DNA from: Cheiracanthium punctorium
Lineage: Eukaryota > Arthropoda > Arachnida > Araneae > Cheiracanthiidae
Assembly: GCA_038373885.1 (NCBI GenBank)
Contig: JAWZYV010015836.1
Coordinates: forward strand, 124,001-188,000
Length of the DNA stretch: 64,000 bases
Direction: 5' to 3'
In this document: in pieces, positions 46,832-60,395 of the stretch
Layout of the letters: each line of letters begins with the position of its first letter
Numbering within the stretch: position 1 is the stretch's first letter
Position numbers and translations under genes: made by a program
The notes under the pieces: generated by a model
The model's database searches: none
What the model was told of the DNA's origin: nothing
Seen by the model: only the letters and a program-made list of their open reading frames with translations

Positions 46832-48099
46832 ATCCCAGACAGCCCATAAGCTTAAATCAAGTTTGACATTTCTTTGAATTTCATGCATTAATATAAGCTT
46901 GACAGTTCAATTAAAATTAACCTTACAGCAAGCTTGCAGGAGTCAAGTTGAATTGTCAATCTGGAATACAGCTTGATTTTCCATTTCGAAAGCGTGCGTT
47001 GATGGCGCCATCTGTGAATGAGAATGGACATTAATTGTCTAGCGTTTCTCAAAGTTGCTCAATAAAGAAAAGTTCACAAAAGTTGTGTTTTATTTTATTA
47101 TCGCACAAAACCTGGACATTAGAACACGCAAGGGGAAGGAATGAATGGGATAAGTCCCTCTGAAGTGTAACACGAGGGGAGTTTTAGTTTTATTTACATC
47201 TATTTAACATTAGTTAATTCCATTAACAAATTAATTAGCCCTAAAAATAAATTTTACTATAATTAACACATAGTTAGTTAATATACTTCACTTTATGGGT
47301 GGTAGAATGAGGCGCAATCCGACCTCCACAAAATGATTTATCAGTCATAAATGTACTTGACCATAGAAACAAAAAGAAAAGATTCTATATTTCCAAATAT
47401 GGAAATTCTTCAAAATAAAATACAATTATACTACGAAATTGATTTCAAAATCAGTCGTTTGTCTCGATTTTGGCCAGCAGTATTGCTCAACATGAGTTTT
47501 GTGATATTGAAAGTTTTAAAACATGTCCTGCTTTTAAGTTTATGTTATGCTTATTCCCTATTAGTAGAGTCTATAAATCACACGTAACATTATTTAAATT
47601 TTGTTTCATCCCATGGAAAAGTAAAAGAAACTTATCAGCATCGCCCATATACTGATCAATCTGGCCAGAAAATGGCGTGACAACAGTCGCTTCAAACTTT
47701 AGTCATAACTGCCTGAGGCTTATTTCCGGAACGGTTAACGCGCGGGACTCCCAGCCCATAGTTCACGAGATGGAACCCAGCCACGGACGTTTGATGGAAA
47801 CAGATTAAAATAACTTAAAATTTCAGCATGGAGGGGAAAATGCGTGGAAAAATAAAGTATGACGGGCGAGTTCGCCGACGGGTGCCCCGTGCATTCAGAT
47901 TTTTTTTTTTTTTTTAGGAAATTTTTTTAAGCTTGCTATGTCAAGCTTAATGCAAGCTGGGCAAATGTAAACTAGAAAACTTGATTCAAGCTTGCATTAA
48001 GCTTACATGCTTGAAATTTTCAAGCTTAATTCAAGTTTATTCACTTGATAAATCAAGCTTGCTACAAGTTTGATGCAAGTTTGCTGAGCTGTCTGGGAT
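46832..48099. mobile_element. 1.27-kb inverted-repeat element with AAGCTT-rich ends
   Basis: ATCCCAGACAGC (46832-46843) and its exact reverse complement (48088-48099) bound the element. Nine AAGCTT hexamers crowd the ends: three within 105 bp of the left tip and six within about 170 bp of the right tip. Most are embedded in CAAGCTTG or CAAGCTTAA contexts, with further TCAAG/AAGTTTG variants. Repeated short motifs next to both termini look like transposase-binding sites, as in several DNA-transposon groups. No target duplication or transposase could be found, so the superfamily is unknown. A SINE-like insert occupies part of the interior (47711-47915). Confidence 0.65.
47711..47915 (+). mobile_element. 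tRNA-derived SINE-like insert with T-tail
   Basis: The A-box region reads CGGAACGGTTAACGCG, and a decayed B box reads GAGATGGAACCCAGCC. A short body with CGGGCGAGTTCGCCGACGGG follows, ending in a T15 run (about 47900-47915). It is clearly richer in GC than the element it sits in. The 16-base T-run may be a Pol III stop or the tail. Confidence 0.5.
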
Positions 48100-48235
48100 A
48101 GTCGAAAAAATCTTAGCATTTGTCCAATTAAAATATTAACAAAGATTTTTCTGTGTAAATTTGAGGTCCAGTGTGGCAAAGAAATTGTAACAAAATTAAA
48201 ACTCGTTTTTTTCATATATATTTATGATATATATA

Positions 48236-48664
48236 CAGGGTGAATCTAAACTCTTGGACAAAACTTTAACAGTTGATAGGGCACATAATAAGGAATGAGA
48301 ATCACATAGCAATGTGTGATCGGCGATATCGTCTTCATGTAGCTGTTAATAATCACTTTGGGAAAAGTGATGAAACAACAGTGCCATTGCTCGCCAGAAA
48401 CTAATGTATTTTTCTCCGAAAACAGAAGACTAAAATTCATAGTTTAAAAATGCTATTTAATTCACGGATGAAATTTTTGGAGATGGGCCTCTTGTTTATG
48501 AAACTTGGTTAAGAAATTAGACGAAAACTTCAATACTTTTCACAAAGTGATTATAACCAGGTAAGCTCCGTTCTTGACCCCACATTGCTATGTGATTCTG
48601 ATTCTTTTTTTATGTGCCCTATCACCCCTTAAAGTTGTCCCCAAAAGTTTAGATCCACCCTGTG
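48236..48664. mobile_element. 429-bp MITE with about 85-bp terminal repeats
   Basis: The left end, CAGGGTGAATCTAAACTCTT, and right end (reverse complement CACAGGGTGGATCTAAAC) pair through CCTATC and on to ATCACATAGCAATGTG. This gives inverted repeats of some 85 bp with scattered changes. TA flanks both sides if the right end begins CACAGGG. The interior contains AATCACTTTGGGAAAAGTGA, itself a near-palindrome. A second copy is recognisable at 33080-33330. Confidence 0.8.
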
Positions 48665-51600
48665 TATATATAAATATGTGCAATACTCATAGAGGTATAC
48701 TATTGGACAAAAGAACCTGAATAAAGCTAAAATATTTAATGTATGACGGACACATTTCGACCACTAGGAGACCATAAGTTTCTATTAAAGGGTCAGTTTC
48801 AAAATATGGTGCAATTTGGAAATTTAAGAAGCAAAAATACTATTTCAAAAAATAGGCAGTTTTTTTATATTACAGAAAATGTACCTCATTTCTGAACATT
48901 ATTTGAGTATTATTGATGCATATTTTCTTTTACGAAATATTTTAGATTTTTCTATTGTTATAGTTGATAAAAAATTGCCACGTCTGTTACCGGACATTTT
49001 CTTTGAAATTTGCACTTATATTTAGCATAAAATATTCAAAGTGATGTGCTGCATAACTATAGAGTCATTTTGTGCATATAATATAGTCTTTCATATTTAA
49101 AAATATTTTTCTTTCTTTTGTAAGTTTTTGTTTGTCACGTCTGTTACCAAGTTTGCCATGACTCTTGCATATTATAATAACAGACATGACATTTCAAAGA
49201 ACAAAAATTCATGAGTCTAAGTATTTCCACAAGAACATGAAAAGATGCATTAATTATAGACTAAAAAAACTGATAATATAAGTTAATCAATTGAATTAAA
49301 AAATGAATAATTACATTTTGTACAATTAATTAAGGTAACTCAAATGACATGCAATAAAAATACTTATAGCAAATACGCTTTTGCTTTTTCAGTCAAATGT
49401 CAGAAACTCAAAAATACCTGTTTATACTTCTTTTTTTACCATGCTTTACTGGTAAACATTTTTTGCTATTTTCAAACTTCAATTTTGTAGTTTAAAAAAT
49501 TGATAATAATGTATTATAACAGACATAGCATCAATGCCCGGACGGCTATATCTACTTATCAAAAGTCTTGTATTTTTCTTGAAACCTTTAAAAACCGTTT
49601 TGTAATGTAATTTAAACTCTATCTCACCATGTTAAAGCATGTCAGGGGAGAAACTTTATAATTTGTGGATAGTAATTCTGCATAACATTGATGGTCTATG
49701 CATCGGACAGCTATGCGTCTTCTCTACTTAAAAAATATTAAATAGTATGTTCCTTATCTATTGTTTTAGTACTAGAGACTGCCTGATAAAAACCATGATA
49801 AAAAGAAAAATCATTTAAATTTTTCTATATCTTGTAAAAAATAAATTAATAAATAAAATACAAGCGGGTAGCAAATGGCACCGAGTTTTGATAATGACCC
49901 CGAAATAAAAAGATAAATATTTTTTTACAACGCTTCAAGAATTTAAACAAGATACCTCTAACTGATGCAATTCTGAGCTATACGATTCTCTCGGTTATAC
50001 GCCGAATTCAGGTCCCGTCCAAGCCTTCGAAGAAATAATGCTAAACTTCTCTCAGGACTCTTATCTCACTTATGCAACATTTTAAACGGTTCAGGCGATT
50101 TTACATTTCTCACAGAAAAATTCATTTTACAATATTTCAATTACGAATCAAGCACTTTTTACCTTTATCTTATTCCATGAAGCGAGAGGGGTTGTATGTC
50201 TAGTTAAAATGATTATTCCCAAAACATCTTAAAAACTTTAAAAGACTTAGAAACAGAGATTTTTTCTATTCCTCTACTAGAGACAAAATAATACCACTTC
50301 ATTTTTTGAAAAAATTTCATTTGTGAGACTTTGAAATAAGTATAATGATAAGCAAACTAAGGCTTTGTATTATACTGAACGTTTTAAATATTACATTAAA
50401 AAATTAAAAAATTAAATTTTTTTAAAAGTATCATTAACTTAGATTTTTAACATATGTTTAAAAAAAGCTAATGCGCATACAATTTTACACTTCTATGAAA
50501 TGATGGTCAATCACTTATACGATATTTTTCTATGGTCCATTGAAAGTCACAAAAGCGAGAGGTTACTTCGTTAAATAGATTCTTGTCAACCATTTTGCAA
50601 TAATATTGAATGTTATGCAGAAGCGCAGGTTCAAAAATTTTTATGCGTATTAAAAAAAAATGTTTCGCTTAATCTGCAAAACGTCGCTTTTCAGTAACGA
50701 TGACAGAATAATCAAAGTTCTTTTACTTCTGACTTTTTTTCTGCTTATATACTTTTCAAAATAAGAATTGATTTGAAAGCTTGTCTCTATAAGATACTTT
50801 ATCATCTGAATTTATTTTTCGCCCAGTCTTTTTTTTTTTTCCCTTTTTTTAGATTTGAAATTATTTTGCTTTTTTAGTGCTGTGACAATATTTTTATAAA
50901 TTTAAATTTCTCTGAAAAATACTGAAATGAGTTTTAGGATATTTAAACAAATTTAGTACTTAAGTATTCAAAAATATATACCAAACGATGCAAAATAGAC
51001 AGACGTTAAAAGGCATAAAAAATGCCATTTTAATAAGATTACAAAGCAAAAGGGGAGTATAATATTATATTTCATTTAATTGCGCAATATATTTATTTTT
51101 TATACTTATATATATACTTCTAAAGATAGGGAGCTTTTAGGTTTTCTTTATAGCTTGTGACATATTGGTACTTATACGTATTTCTGTTACGTAACCTTAA
51201 ATTCGGTTATGTAACCTATGGAAACTTGTTTGGCGTAATGAGAAACAAAAAGGACTTAGAGATAATCTTTCTGCCTATCTAATGCGGACTTTTCCTGTGT
51301 TTCGTTCTTAATGACTTCATGAATTACACACGCTATTTCCACGTTTTCATTAAAAAAATTCTTACAAACACTGGTTTGTATCGTTTATGCGTAATTGATC
51401 CAGCAGATTTATAGTTTCCGTGACTGTATATTTCTTTTCTAATTTTTATAATGTTGTCAGACAGCAAGTTTGTTACAATATCTGCTTTTTCCAAACGCAT
51501 GTTCTACACTTGTAAATTTACAGAGAGGCTCGATTACCTGTGTATGAATATGAAGATTGTTTAACAATTTTTCTTTTAGTACTTTCAGTAGAGTAAAAGG

Positions 51601-51829
51601 AATTTGAATGTGAAACATTCCAAAAGTCCAGTTATCTTTAATCAACCGGCATGCTATATTCAGAATTTTATGCATGCTTCCAAAAACTATAACATGTTCC
51701 GATGTATAATTTATAGGAGCGTACTGCCCGAAGTCAAGTGTCAACAATGTTGTTTAATTCATAGGAATTCCAAATTAACACATCAGCCATGCTTATAGAA
51801 CAAAAAACTACAATATCTGGTAAAACATA
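48665..51829. other. Long AT-rich stretch without genes
   Basis: Several CACGTCTGTTACC / AACAGACATGAC motifs in both orientations (48980, 49138, 49190, 49517) hint at an old inverted-repeat element, but I could not define its ends. A 96-codon minus-strand frame (51457-51747) is unrecognised. Confidence 0.5.
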
Positions 51830-52248
51830 CTGTCCGACAATTAATGTACACAACGCCTTATGTCCTTATCATAAGGCGTTGTGGCTACATTTCCTTAATG
51901 TATTATCTCTTCTCAAATGGAACACTAAAGTGGTAGATGATAAATACTGAGATATTCAATAAGTAAACCTGCAGCAGCATTTTAATTGAGAATTTTATGC
52001 AATTTAGTTTCAGTAATTACAAAATATTATAGGCTGGTTGGCTTATATCCCATAACAAAGTGGAAAACAAAATAATAAATTAGTAAATATTCTATATGTA
52101 GTCTTACAAATATTTAAGCATACATTTAATATCCGAACCAAAAGTAAAATTCTGCTTTCTAAGTTTGCAGCCATACAGAAAAACCGTAGCATTTCTTTTG
52201 GCATTAGATAGCTGGTTAACCTAACCGTTATCATTAATTGTCGGACGG
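51830..52248. mobile_element. 419-bp inverted-repeat MITE candidate
   Basis: TGTCCGACAATTAATG at 51831 pairs with CATTAATTGTCGGACG ending at 52247 (15 bp exact). TA precedes the left end. A strong internal hairpin lies near the left end. The 63-codon minus-strand frame inside is not recognised. Confidence 0.65.
51849..51883. repeat. Perfect 14-bp hairpin
   Basis: CACAACGCCTTATG (51849-51862), 7-base loop TCCTTAT, CATAAGGCGTTGTG (51870-51883). It lies just inside the left end of the 51830 element. Confidence 0.9.
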
Positions 52249-55200
52249 AATAATTTTTAACTAAGTGGACATCTGATCGAATATTGACCTGATCAAGAGA
52301 ACTTAAAAAAAATCGAGCTCTGTCTATGTCAATCCAGCAATGACTCCTTTTCCCGATACCATTATGTCATTTTCTACGAAAATTGCAGTGTGAATAAGTC
52401 CAAATTTTATGTATGAATAATTTTTAAATAGGAGATATCATAAATGTTTAATTTAAGAACAATTTTATCCGAGGAGCACTAAATTGGTGAAGGGATTGTT
52501 ACATATTTGTCTTCTTTATAAACAGCAAATTTAAAAAAAACACCACCCTGAAAGGTTAAAAGTATTGATACTACAAATTTGTGTAAATGCTGCTTAGAAG
52601 GTTAATACAGTATTGGTGTCAAATTTGAACTTGAAAGTTTCATTCAAACATTTTACCAAGAAACGTAAGTTTGGTGCTTTCAATGATATATATCTGCACT
52701 GCATAGAAAGGCATGGAGTAACTCATCGAACTATTTTCAACTTGCATAGGAGATGCACTTGGGTGCGCATAATTTTTTTTTCTGCAAATTTACACTTAAA
52801 GTAATCGCATTCGAGCGTTATAAATAAAATTCATATCTATTCTTTCAGATATGTCAATCAGTCAAATGATTTTAAGAAAATATCCGTGTGAAATACTTAA
52901 AATACGAACAAAACGTTTCTATTTTTCAGAGTGAAAAATAGAATGAATTTAAAGGGTGGCATAAAAGTTTGAAATGTTTGAATTTCTTCACAGAAGTGTA
53001 AAGTGATAGTCTAATGGAGTTATTCAACTTGATATATCATCTATCAAGTATGGCTTCAGATAGTAGTCTTTAAAACTTGAAAATCAGCACGTGGAATAGA
53101 TCCATGAAACACATTTCAATCCAAACTTGTTCTTATATTTAAGGGTATTGTGTACACCTAAATTTAAGATGTATTTTACAATTTGTACTGCACAATTCAT
53201 GAAAGAAAAGAATTATTTTGTCCGTTAAAAAATAATAATAATATTTAATAAAAATAAAGTTACATAATTCTTTTTGATGATAAGAAATTTTTTAAAATAA
53301 ATTTCATATTAATAATGGTGTAAGACAATATAATTGCGCTATAACAGCTATATATTTAAGAGTAAAAACAGTTATACATCGAAATGTTAAAGAACATTCT
53401 AGCTGGTAACTAATACTGTTTATAAGAATTATTAGAACTCAAAATAAAATCAAGTAAGATAACATTCTTTATTGGGAAAACCGTTAGTTTGGTTTACTCG
53501 CTTCCTTTACTGCACAGTAAAATTTGCAATAACTGTTGCATATTATTTATCTTTTTGTGTCCATGTTACTTTCATTTTTATATCTTATGCAAATTTACTT
53601 GTCAGATGATATTCAAAATTTGTTTATTCAATAAGAAACGAAATTATATTACGCAGAGTTCTTATGAATGCTAAAAATAAATTTCATGTTTTCATATTCT
53701 AAACGTTGCATTTGAATAATAATAATGAAATTAATTGATCAAAATATAAAGTCAAAAGTTCTCAGTGCAAAATAAGAGCACTCAAAAACTGGTGTTTAAT
53801 GGTAGAAACTTAACTCTCCTGCCTGTGCCTTATTTCACAATGTTTTTATTCAGTATTAACTTCGGTGCATGGTTAAGAAAAGTTTAAACATTCCAGAAGC
53901 AAAAATTATAAAAAGGTGTTTTGCACTTATTTAAGAGGACATCACTACTTTTGAAGATAGCAAAATTGGCATTACAAAATTTCAGGCGAGCAGTATGAGT
54001 TAAATAAAGGTGTTTAGTAGGATTCACCTTAAGCAAAAACGCTTACTTTACAAATCATAGAATCCGAAATTTCTAACTATCTCACTTACGATGGATGTCT
54101 CTAATATTTTATTATCCAAAACGCAAGGAGAAGAATTTGAAACATAACTTTCGGGTTTTTGATTATGCTGCTGAATGATAGATCAATTTATCAAACAATG
54201 GAAATACCCTTCAAATTATTTGACGCGGTACATCACTCTTTTCTGGAATAATGCCTCGATCGTCCTAAAAATTATTTTACGGTTCTACGTAACACTTTGG
54301 CCTATTTCTTTTTTCACTGAGCAATGTTCTTGAGAAAATCTTCATCCTTGTAACATAATGTTTGAATTTTTGGAACTACACGGAATATTTATGAAATATT
54401 CAATATAGATATTGGATTATTTAATGGTTAGGAATAGTTATATCTATCATTATATTTTATCACTTTTTAACAGAACAAATGTAACATATTGTTCCTGACA
54501 ATTTCTCTATTAAATACATATGAAGAAGGCACTTCCAAATATTCTTTTTCCGGATACACTTAAGTCTGATTAACATACTTCTCTTTCAGAATAAAATAAT
54601 ATCATAATTGCATTATGCTGAAATCCAAGTTCATGAATTTTTACATTACATTAATGAAATTCTGTAAGGGATACTGAGGGGAAAGAGCTGTATACGTAAA
54701 TAACAATTTATGAAATTGTTTTTTGAACCTCGAATAAACTGTCATCTTTTCTAAAGGATTACAAAATACGTAAATCATATGAGAAACCTCGTGTGAATAA
54801 ATTATTAGAAAAGAAAGTTCGATGAAATGTTTTTTTTTTATTTGAAAGGAAAATAAGAAAAAATGTCTCGCAGTTTATACCTGTTTAGTCTAAAATTACA
54901 CATTAAAATTTTACTCTATTTTTTTTATTTTTAATGAAACCAATTCGGTTTTCCTTTTTATAACGTAAATTTTATGCATTTTAAAATAATTTCCATCTTC
55001 TCTTGAAAATTCCCTGCTCTTAAATAGTGTATACAAGATAATCTTTTTTTTTTTGTCCTAATGCAATTTATAGGCACAGTAAAAAACAACACTGTCGTAT
55101 TCTGTGGTGCAATACCGAAGCTAGAAACTGATTAAATTTCATAAAGTGTAAGTTCTATCACAAAAAAAGACATGATTGTTGTAATAGCATCAGCTCTATT

Positions 55201-55496
55201 ATGTACTTTATGTTCATAAATACACAATTAAGTTTTAAAAAACCAGAAAAACCGAAAAGTAATTGTCATTTAAAAGCATAAAACTAAATTCAGGAAAAGC
55301 AAATATAAAACACAACAAATACAATACAGTAGATTTCGTCAGAGAGAGACTAGTGCTAAAATTAATTGGAGGTTTCTGTACTGCTGGCTGGAGTTTCGAA
55401 ACCACTGTCTTGTTGATTAAATAATATATGTTCTATTTAGAGTTGAATTTAGAAAATAGAGTAACCATATATAAAGTTATTTATGAATAATTTATC
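52249..55496. other. Long AT-rich stretch without genes
   Basis: Frames of 61-63 codons at 52613 and 53489 show no motif. No repeats with clear boundaries were found. Confidence 0.5.
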
Positions 55497-55780
55497 GTTC
55501 TAATCAGCGGGCACCAGATCACCCTAACCTGCAATGCAACAAAAATATTTAAAGAATGAACAAAGGTAAAAAACTATACTCAACACTAACGACATAAAAT
55601 TGAAAAGAAAACAAACAAACTCTATCCGTTAATCCCAAAATTACAGCCACATAATAGTCCAATCAACGTCCAGTAGCACTGTTTCTACATCCATCTAAAA
55701 ACGTCCAAAAACTGTAAAAAAGTGCTGGAATTTAGCTAACAAACTTCATTCCGCAAGCAATCGTGGACACAAAAATAAAA
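55497..55780 (+). repeat. Dispersed repeat, copy B
   Basis: Second copy of the family at 46411-46670, with substitutions and small indels. Shared blocks include ACCTGCAA, CGTCCAAAAAC, TTTAGCTAACA and GTGGACACAAAAATA. Confidence 0.65.
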
Positions 55781-57845
55781 CTACCACATGCATTCATCTT
55801 TAAATACATATATATAGAAGTGGAAACTTCATAAAAACAGCCATGCAAATCTATATATAGACCATAAACATAAGGCTATACACACACGATTATTCTGAAC
55901 TGAAAATGCCGCTTGAGTTTTTGTTGCTCCGTATACTAAATATTATAATGCGACTGTTTGTGAATATAAATATTGGCCACATATAAGCACACTAATTTTC
56001 AAAATTTAAGGTTCAACTCTACTTGTTTAACGATGCATAAAATCGTCAGGATTGAATGAATTTCTGAATACAGAAACACTGTGCTTTTAAAGAAAGAACT
56101 TTTTAAATCAATGAGTAGAACGTACACAGTATGACACAGTTATGAACTTCTACGTCATATAACCGAAAAACTTTTTGTAAGCAGTACTTTTGGCTTAGAA
56201 TGTAGCAAAATTTGGGAGTGTAGAATGTGACCAGATTAGTATTTTGAAAATATATCTTAAAATTATGCAGTTTTAAAAAAGTGGTTCACTATATTACGGA
56301 GAATTTGCCAACCTTGACATAAGATCTCTCAAAAAATACTTTATCGAAAGTTCTGATGATACGATAGCATTACTGCACACAACAACATTTTTCAATCTAC
56401 AGCGAATATCTGACTGGTCTTCTTCTGCACTCCTTTTAATCGTAACAGTTTATTAAACTCATAAATGGTGAATCTTTGCATAAATCCATGTCCAGTGGAA
56501 CGTGCTGATCTTGATATTCACATGCATAGCATATTTCCACTAAAATTTTTATTTATTATTATGATCGCATCAGACATTTCCTACTAGTTCATGATTTCCT
56601 GAGTAAAGATGTCATTTTGATTCTCAAAAGGAGAATGCATGAATCTGAGTATTTAAACATTTCGAAACCAGAAACACTCTGAGAATCCATAATATTAAAA
56701 AAAAATTGCTTAATTTTCCTTTCCAGCAAATAATATGAAAATTCAAATCAGCTATTCATCAAGTGCCTGTGCTTTAGATTACCCTCTTAACAAGTGTGGT
56801 ATATATTGTGATATTCTCAATTGAGACGAATAACTTTGAGTAATTATACATTTAAAATTCAGAAACCCTCTTCAGTAATACAATTTATGAATCCATAGTA
56901 TGTAGAAGTTTCCTAAATTTTCCTACCTAATATGTGATATGAAAACTTAAATCAATTATTTATTGAGTATTTCCGTTTTAAGATATATTTTATAATCGAC
57001 TTATAAATTGATAGGATTTCCATGTGCTTTCTCAGTGAAGCAGCTTTGCATCTTTCAAGTGACAAACCTTCCTGTTGTAACTTTTAGATTTCTGGCTGGG
57101 CGTTATTGTCTTCATGCCCATCTATTTCAATTGAACATTGTTGACTCTTGCACTGTCTTCTCTTTCTACTCGTAATAGTTTAGAGCAGAAAGAGAAGACA
57201 GCAGAAATATTGAAGAACTCTGTGGTCTAATGAACCTGTGGTCTAATGTGGTCCAAATGACTGGCCTTTTATAAATAAAATAAAAATATTTTGTAATTAT
57301 GGTATTACGCACCATATTGAAAAACATTATATTTTATTTATGTATTGGTCACATACAAATATCTATATTAATTTTAGAGAAACAAAGCACAATTAATTAA
57401 TAGTATTCCTAATATTTCATTGAATATTTTTTAATACATCTAGAAAATCAAATCAGAATAGGAAAGAACGTACAATTTATGGAGCAATTTAAGATACATC
57501 ACAAAAAACCTTTTTGAAAGAATAATTATTTTATAAAAATATAATTAAAAATCTGATTTAACACATAGATAAGAAAATGAAAAAAATATTATTGTAATAC
57601 ATCTAAATATGTATAAATAAATAAGTCAAACATGCTTAATATTTAATTTTAAAAAATCGCTATAACATTTCAATAAAAAATAATATCAGCAACAAATAAT
57701 ACACACGGCAAAGAAAAAAAGAAATACGTCATCTACAAAGCAATTAAAGGTACATAACAATAAAAATCTCTTCGAGAAATAATTAGTCGTAACAGGATCG
57801 TCATACTTACTTGACAGAGAAAGAAAAAGGTAAAATATACATATT
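55781..57845. other. No recognised gene
   Basis: An imperfect hairpin GACAGTGCAAGAGTCAAC... and a TCTTCTCTTTCTACTCGTAA / AGAAAGAGAAGACAG inverted pair lie around 57155-57200. Otherwise nothing was seen. Confidence 0.45.
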
Positions 57846-58133
57846 ATGTTGAAAGAGAAAGTCCCCTTCCCATTCTACCGATTCTTCGGTTCAGTTAACA
57901 AGAAGAAGACGAGTAAGTACATTCCGATCTACCCAATATTGATTTGCGGTCCTAAGCAACGTATGCTTTCTTTCTCAAGCTTCAATGGGAAAGTGAATAC
58001 CAGATTCTCTACTCTTCCGTCTAGGATCTCGATCTCCATCTGCGAAATTAATGTTTTAATCAGAATATCCTATCTGAGTGAATATGCAGAGAAAAATGTA
58101 GAAATCAATAAAAGTGTTTACAAGGGAAAGTAA
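57846..58133. other. Compositionally distinct segment, possible exon
   Basis: A 290-bp segment with distinctly higher GC than its flanks. The plus strand is open for 95 codons (57846-58133) and contains a donor-like ACGAGTAAGT at about 57908. The minus strand reads MEIEILDGRVENLVFTFPLK and onward for about 35 codons after an acceptor-like TTAATTTCGCAG, before a stop. Neither product is recognised and only one strand, if any, can be coding. It could equally be an old repeat. Confidence 0.25.
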
Positions 58134-60395
58134 AAATGTTCTTTAAGTATACTAAAGCGTAGTTTAGATTTCGCTTATCGATAACATATGTAAAGTTTAA
58201 ATTAGATCCTTTTTTCCATAAAACAAATCAATTTGTTGTGTAATGCTGTGCATTTATATATGTTTCAATCAGTTTTGACAAAAAATCTTTAAAATAGTGC
58301 TACTTTAAAAGGTTTTGAATATTATTATTAAACTTAATTTTATAGAATTTATTTTATTCATCGCGGTTAAAAAAATAATGTAATTATTTTTCAACCGCTC
58401 ATTTTTATGTTTCAAATGAACTCTATCAATAGGTATGTATAAAATAATTTATTTTTTTATAATCAAGTTGAAGGTAAAAGTCACTTAATTTCAATTATGG
58501 AATAAGATGGTATAACTAATGTTATCAACGATCAATAAACAGTACAATCAAATACAATGAAACTAAGCAAGTTAGCGAAAACGCCGAAGTCTCTTAAAAT
58601 ATTTGAAAGTATTATTTTTCTATATCTGTCCTACGTAATTAATATATATACGGCGTAATATATGCTGCATAAATTAGTCCAAATTTAAAGCAATATGAAT
58701 TAAACAGAACGAAGAAGTATTTTGAATAAAAGCAGTTTGCAAGAGCAGGATCAAAAGACGATTCAATTTTGATGTTTTACAAAAACCGTTCTAGCACAAA
58801 ATATTACAAATAGATGGCGCTGACATGCATATTATGACGCTAGTGTCCGATTAAAAATAAATAAATAAATAAATAAACACCAACGAAATCTCGGCAATGA
58901 TATCCGTGTCAACCATAATTTTTTATCGTCTCTTAACATTTTTTGTTTTGAATTTATAAAAGTAGACGTAGCTTGGGTGCGTCAGGATTCGTAAAAACTC
59001 CACAAATTCATAATAAAATACCAAATAACCATTTTTTTTTGTTCTTTTTTCCGCATGAGTAGGAGTACAGAGTTCTTTAATTTAAACTTGTCTCGTATAA
59101 GTGTCAGTCTATTGCCAACTTTAATGTAAAAACATTTTTTTTTATCATTAAAATAAAATTAATCCCTTTCCGATGCTATTTATGAAAAACGCATTTTTTT
59201 ATAGTTTTCTGCCCGTTTGTATGCACATATATCTTGCTTTTATGCATATTTGAATGTGCAGTTCTACAATTCATTATTTTTAATATATCCTTATCGAAAT
59301 ACATACAGAAACTAAGTATATTTTGCGGATTTCCCCATGTTTTATTGGATTATACATGTCTGTCCCATACGTGAAATAATTACATAACTAAGTGCCGTGG
59401 TAAATGGTTGCTGAATAAACAAGCAGTGTGGTTTTCGTGTAATTGCTGTGGAAAAATATCCATCGATTATCCAAATATTATGACTCCCGAGAAAGCTGAG
59501 GTGTTCTTCGGGGGGTTTTCGAAATCATTCAAATATATTACATCTGCCTGTTCTGGTTTACAAACTCGAGACAAATTTACAAAAGCTAAACTATAAAACG
59601 AACATTTCAAGTAATATGTTGGAGAATGTCTTTCGAATCTAAGGTAATTCTGGTCATAAGGGCTCGAATGAATAAGCCGGGTGACTGAGTAATTTAGAGA
59701 AACTAAGAATTGAACGATCTGTGTCTAAAGGATCGTCCCTTTTTTTTTAGGGGGGGCATCACATTCTATATGTCTTATTTTATTGAGTAATATGTAGAAC
59801 ATAGTGGAATGTTATAGGGCTTATATCCACCTTATTATCATATTATTATCCAGTTTATCTAACTCAAAAATAAGGCACATGTAAGTTTCTATCGGACTTG
59901 TATTTCCTGAGATTAGCGCGTTGAAACATGTCTTTTTTTTCCTCACTGGTGGGCAAGTGTTTATCTAGGCACTCGGCGCGGCAGAATCCGGAAGTGCTGG
60001 CCCTTTTATTATGGGCACAGCCTGTCGTGAGCCAAAGTTGAACCCTACGAGACCGCCATTCTTTATCCTCAGTTCCAGAAGTGTCATTTCAGCATAGAGG
60101 ACATTGGAACCAGGAATAGTTCGACGAGCGCTGACTTCTTTTAGCATAGACAGTTGCACATCAGTCCAGTCAAGATGTAGTCATTATCCCTTGTGACTGA
60201 AAAAACTATCGCAGATTGCCTTCTGATGTTCTAATCGTAATCGAGCTTCCACTGACTGGGTCACTGTAAAATTGCACATTCAAAAATGCATACAAGGAAA
60301 AGTTTGAGTTTTTCATATTTAGATTATTATAATGAGTATTTTTTTTTTTTCATTTGTAGTGTAGAAGTTGTATAAAGCGAAGAAAAACTGTCATA
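58134..60395. other. No recognised gene; (AAAT)n at 58855-58877
   Basis: Contains an AAATAAAT microsatellite and, at about 59910, TCCTGAGATTAGCGCGTTGA, a motif I associate with dispersed arthropod repeats. Frames at 59408-59596 and 59965-60159 are unrecognised. Confidence 0.5.

Noticed and set aside
59905..59940. TCCTGAGATTAGCGCGTTGA motif known from dispersed arthropod repeats
   Set aside because: Only a short remnant; the element class and limits cannot be set from this sequence.
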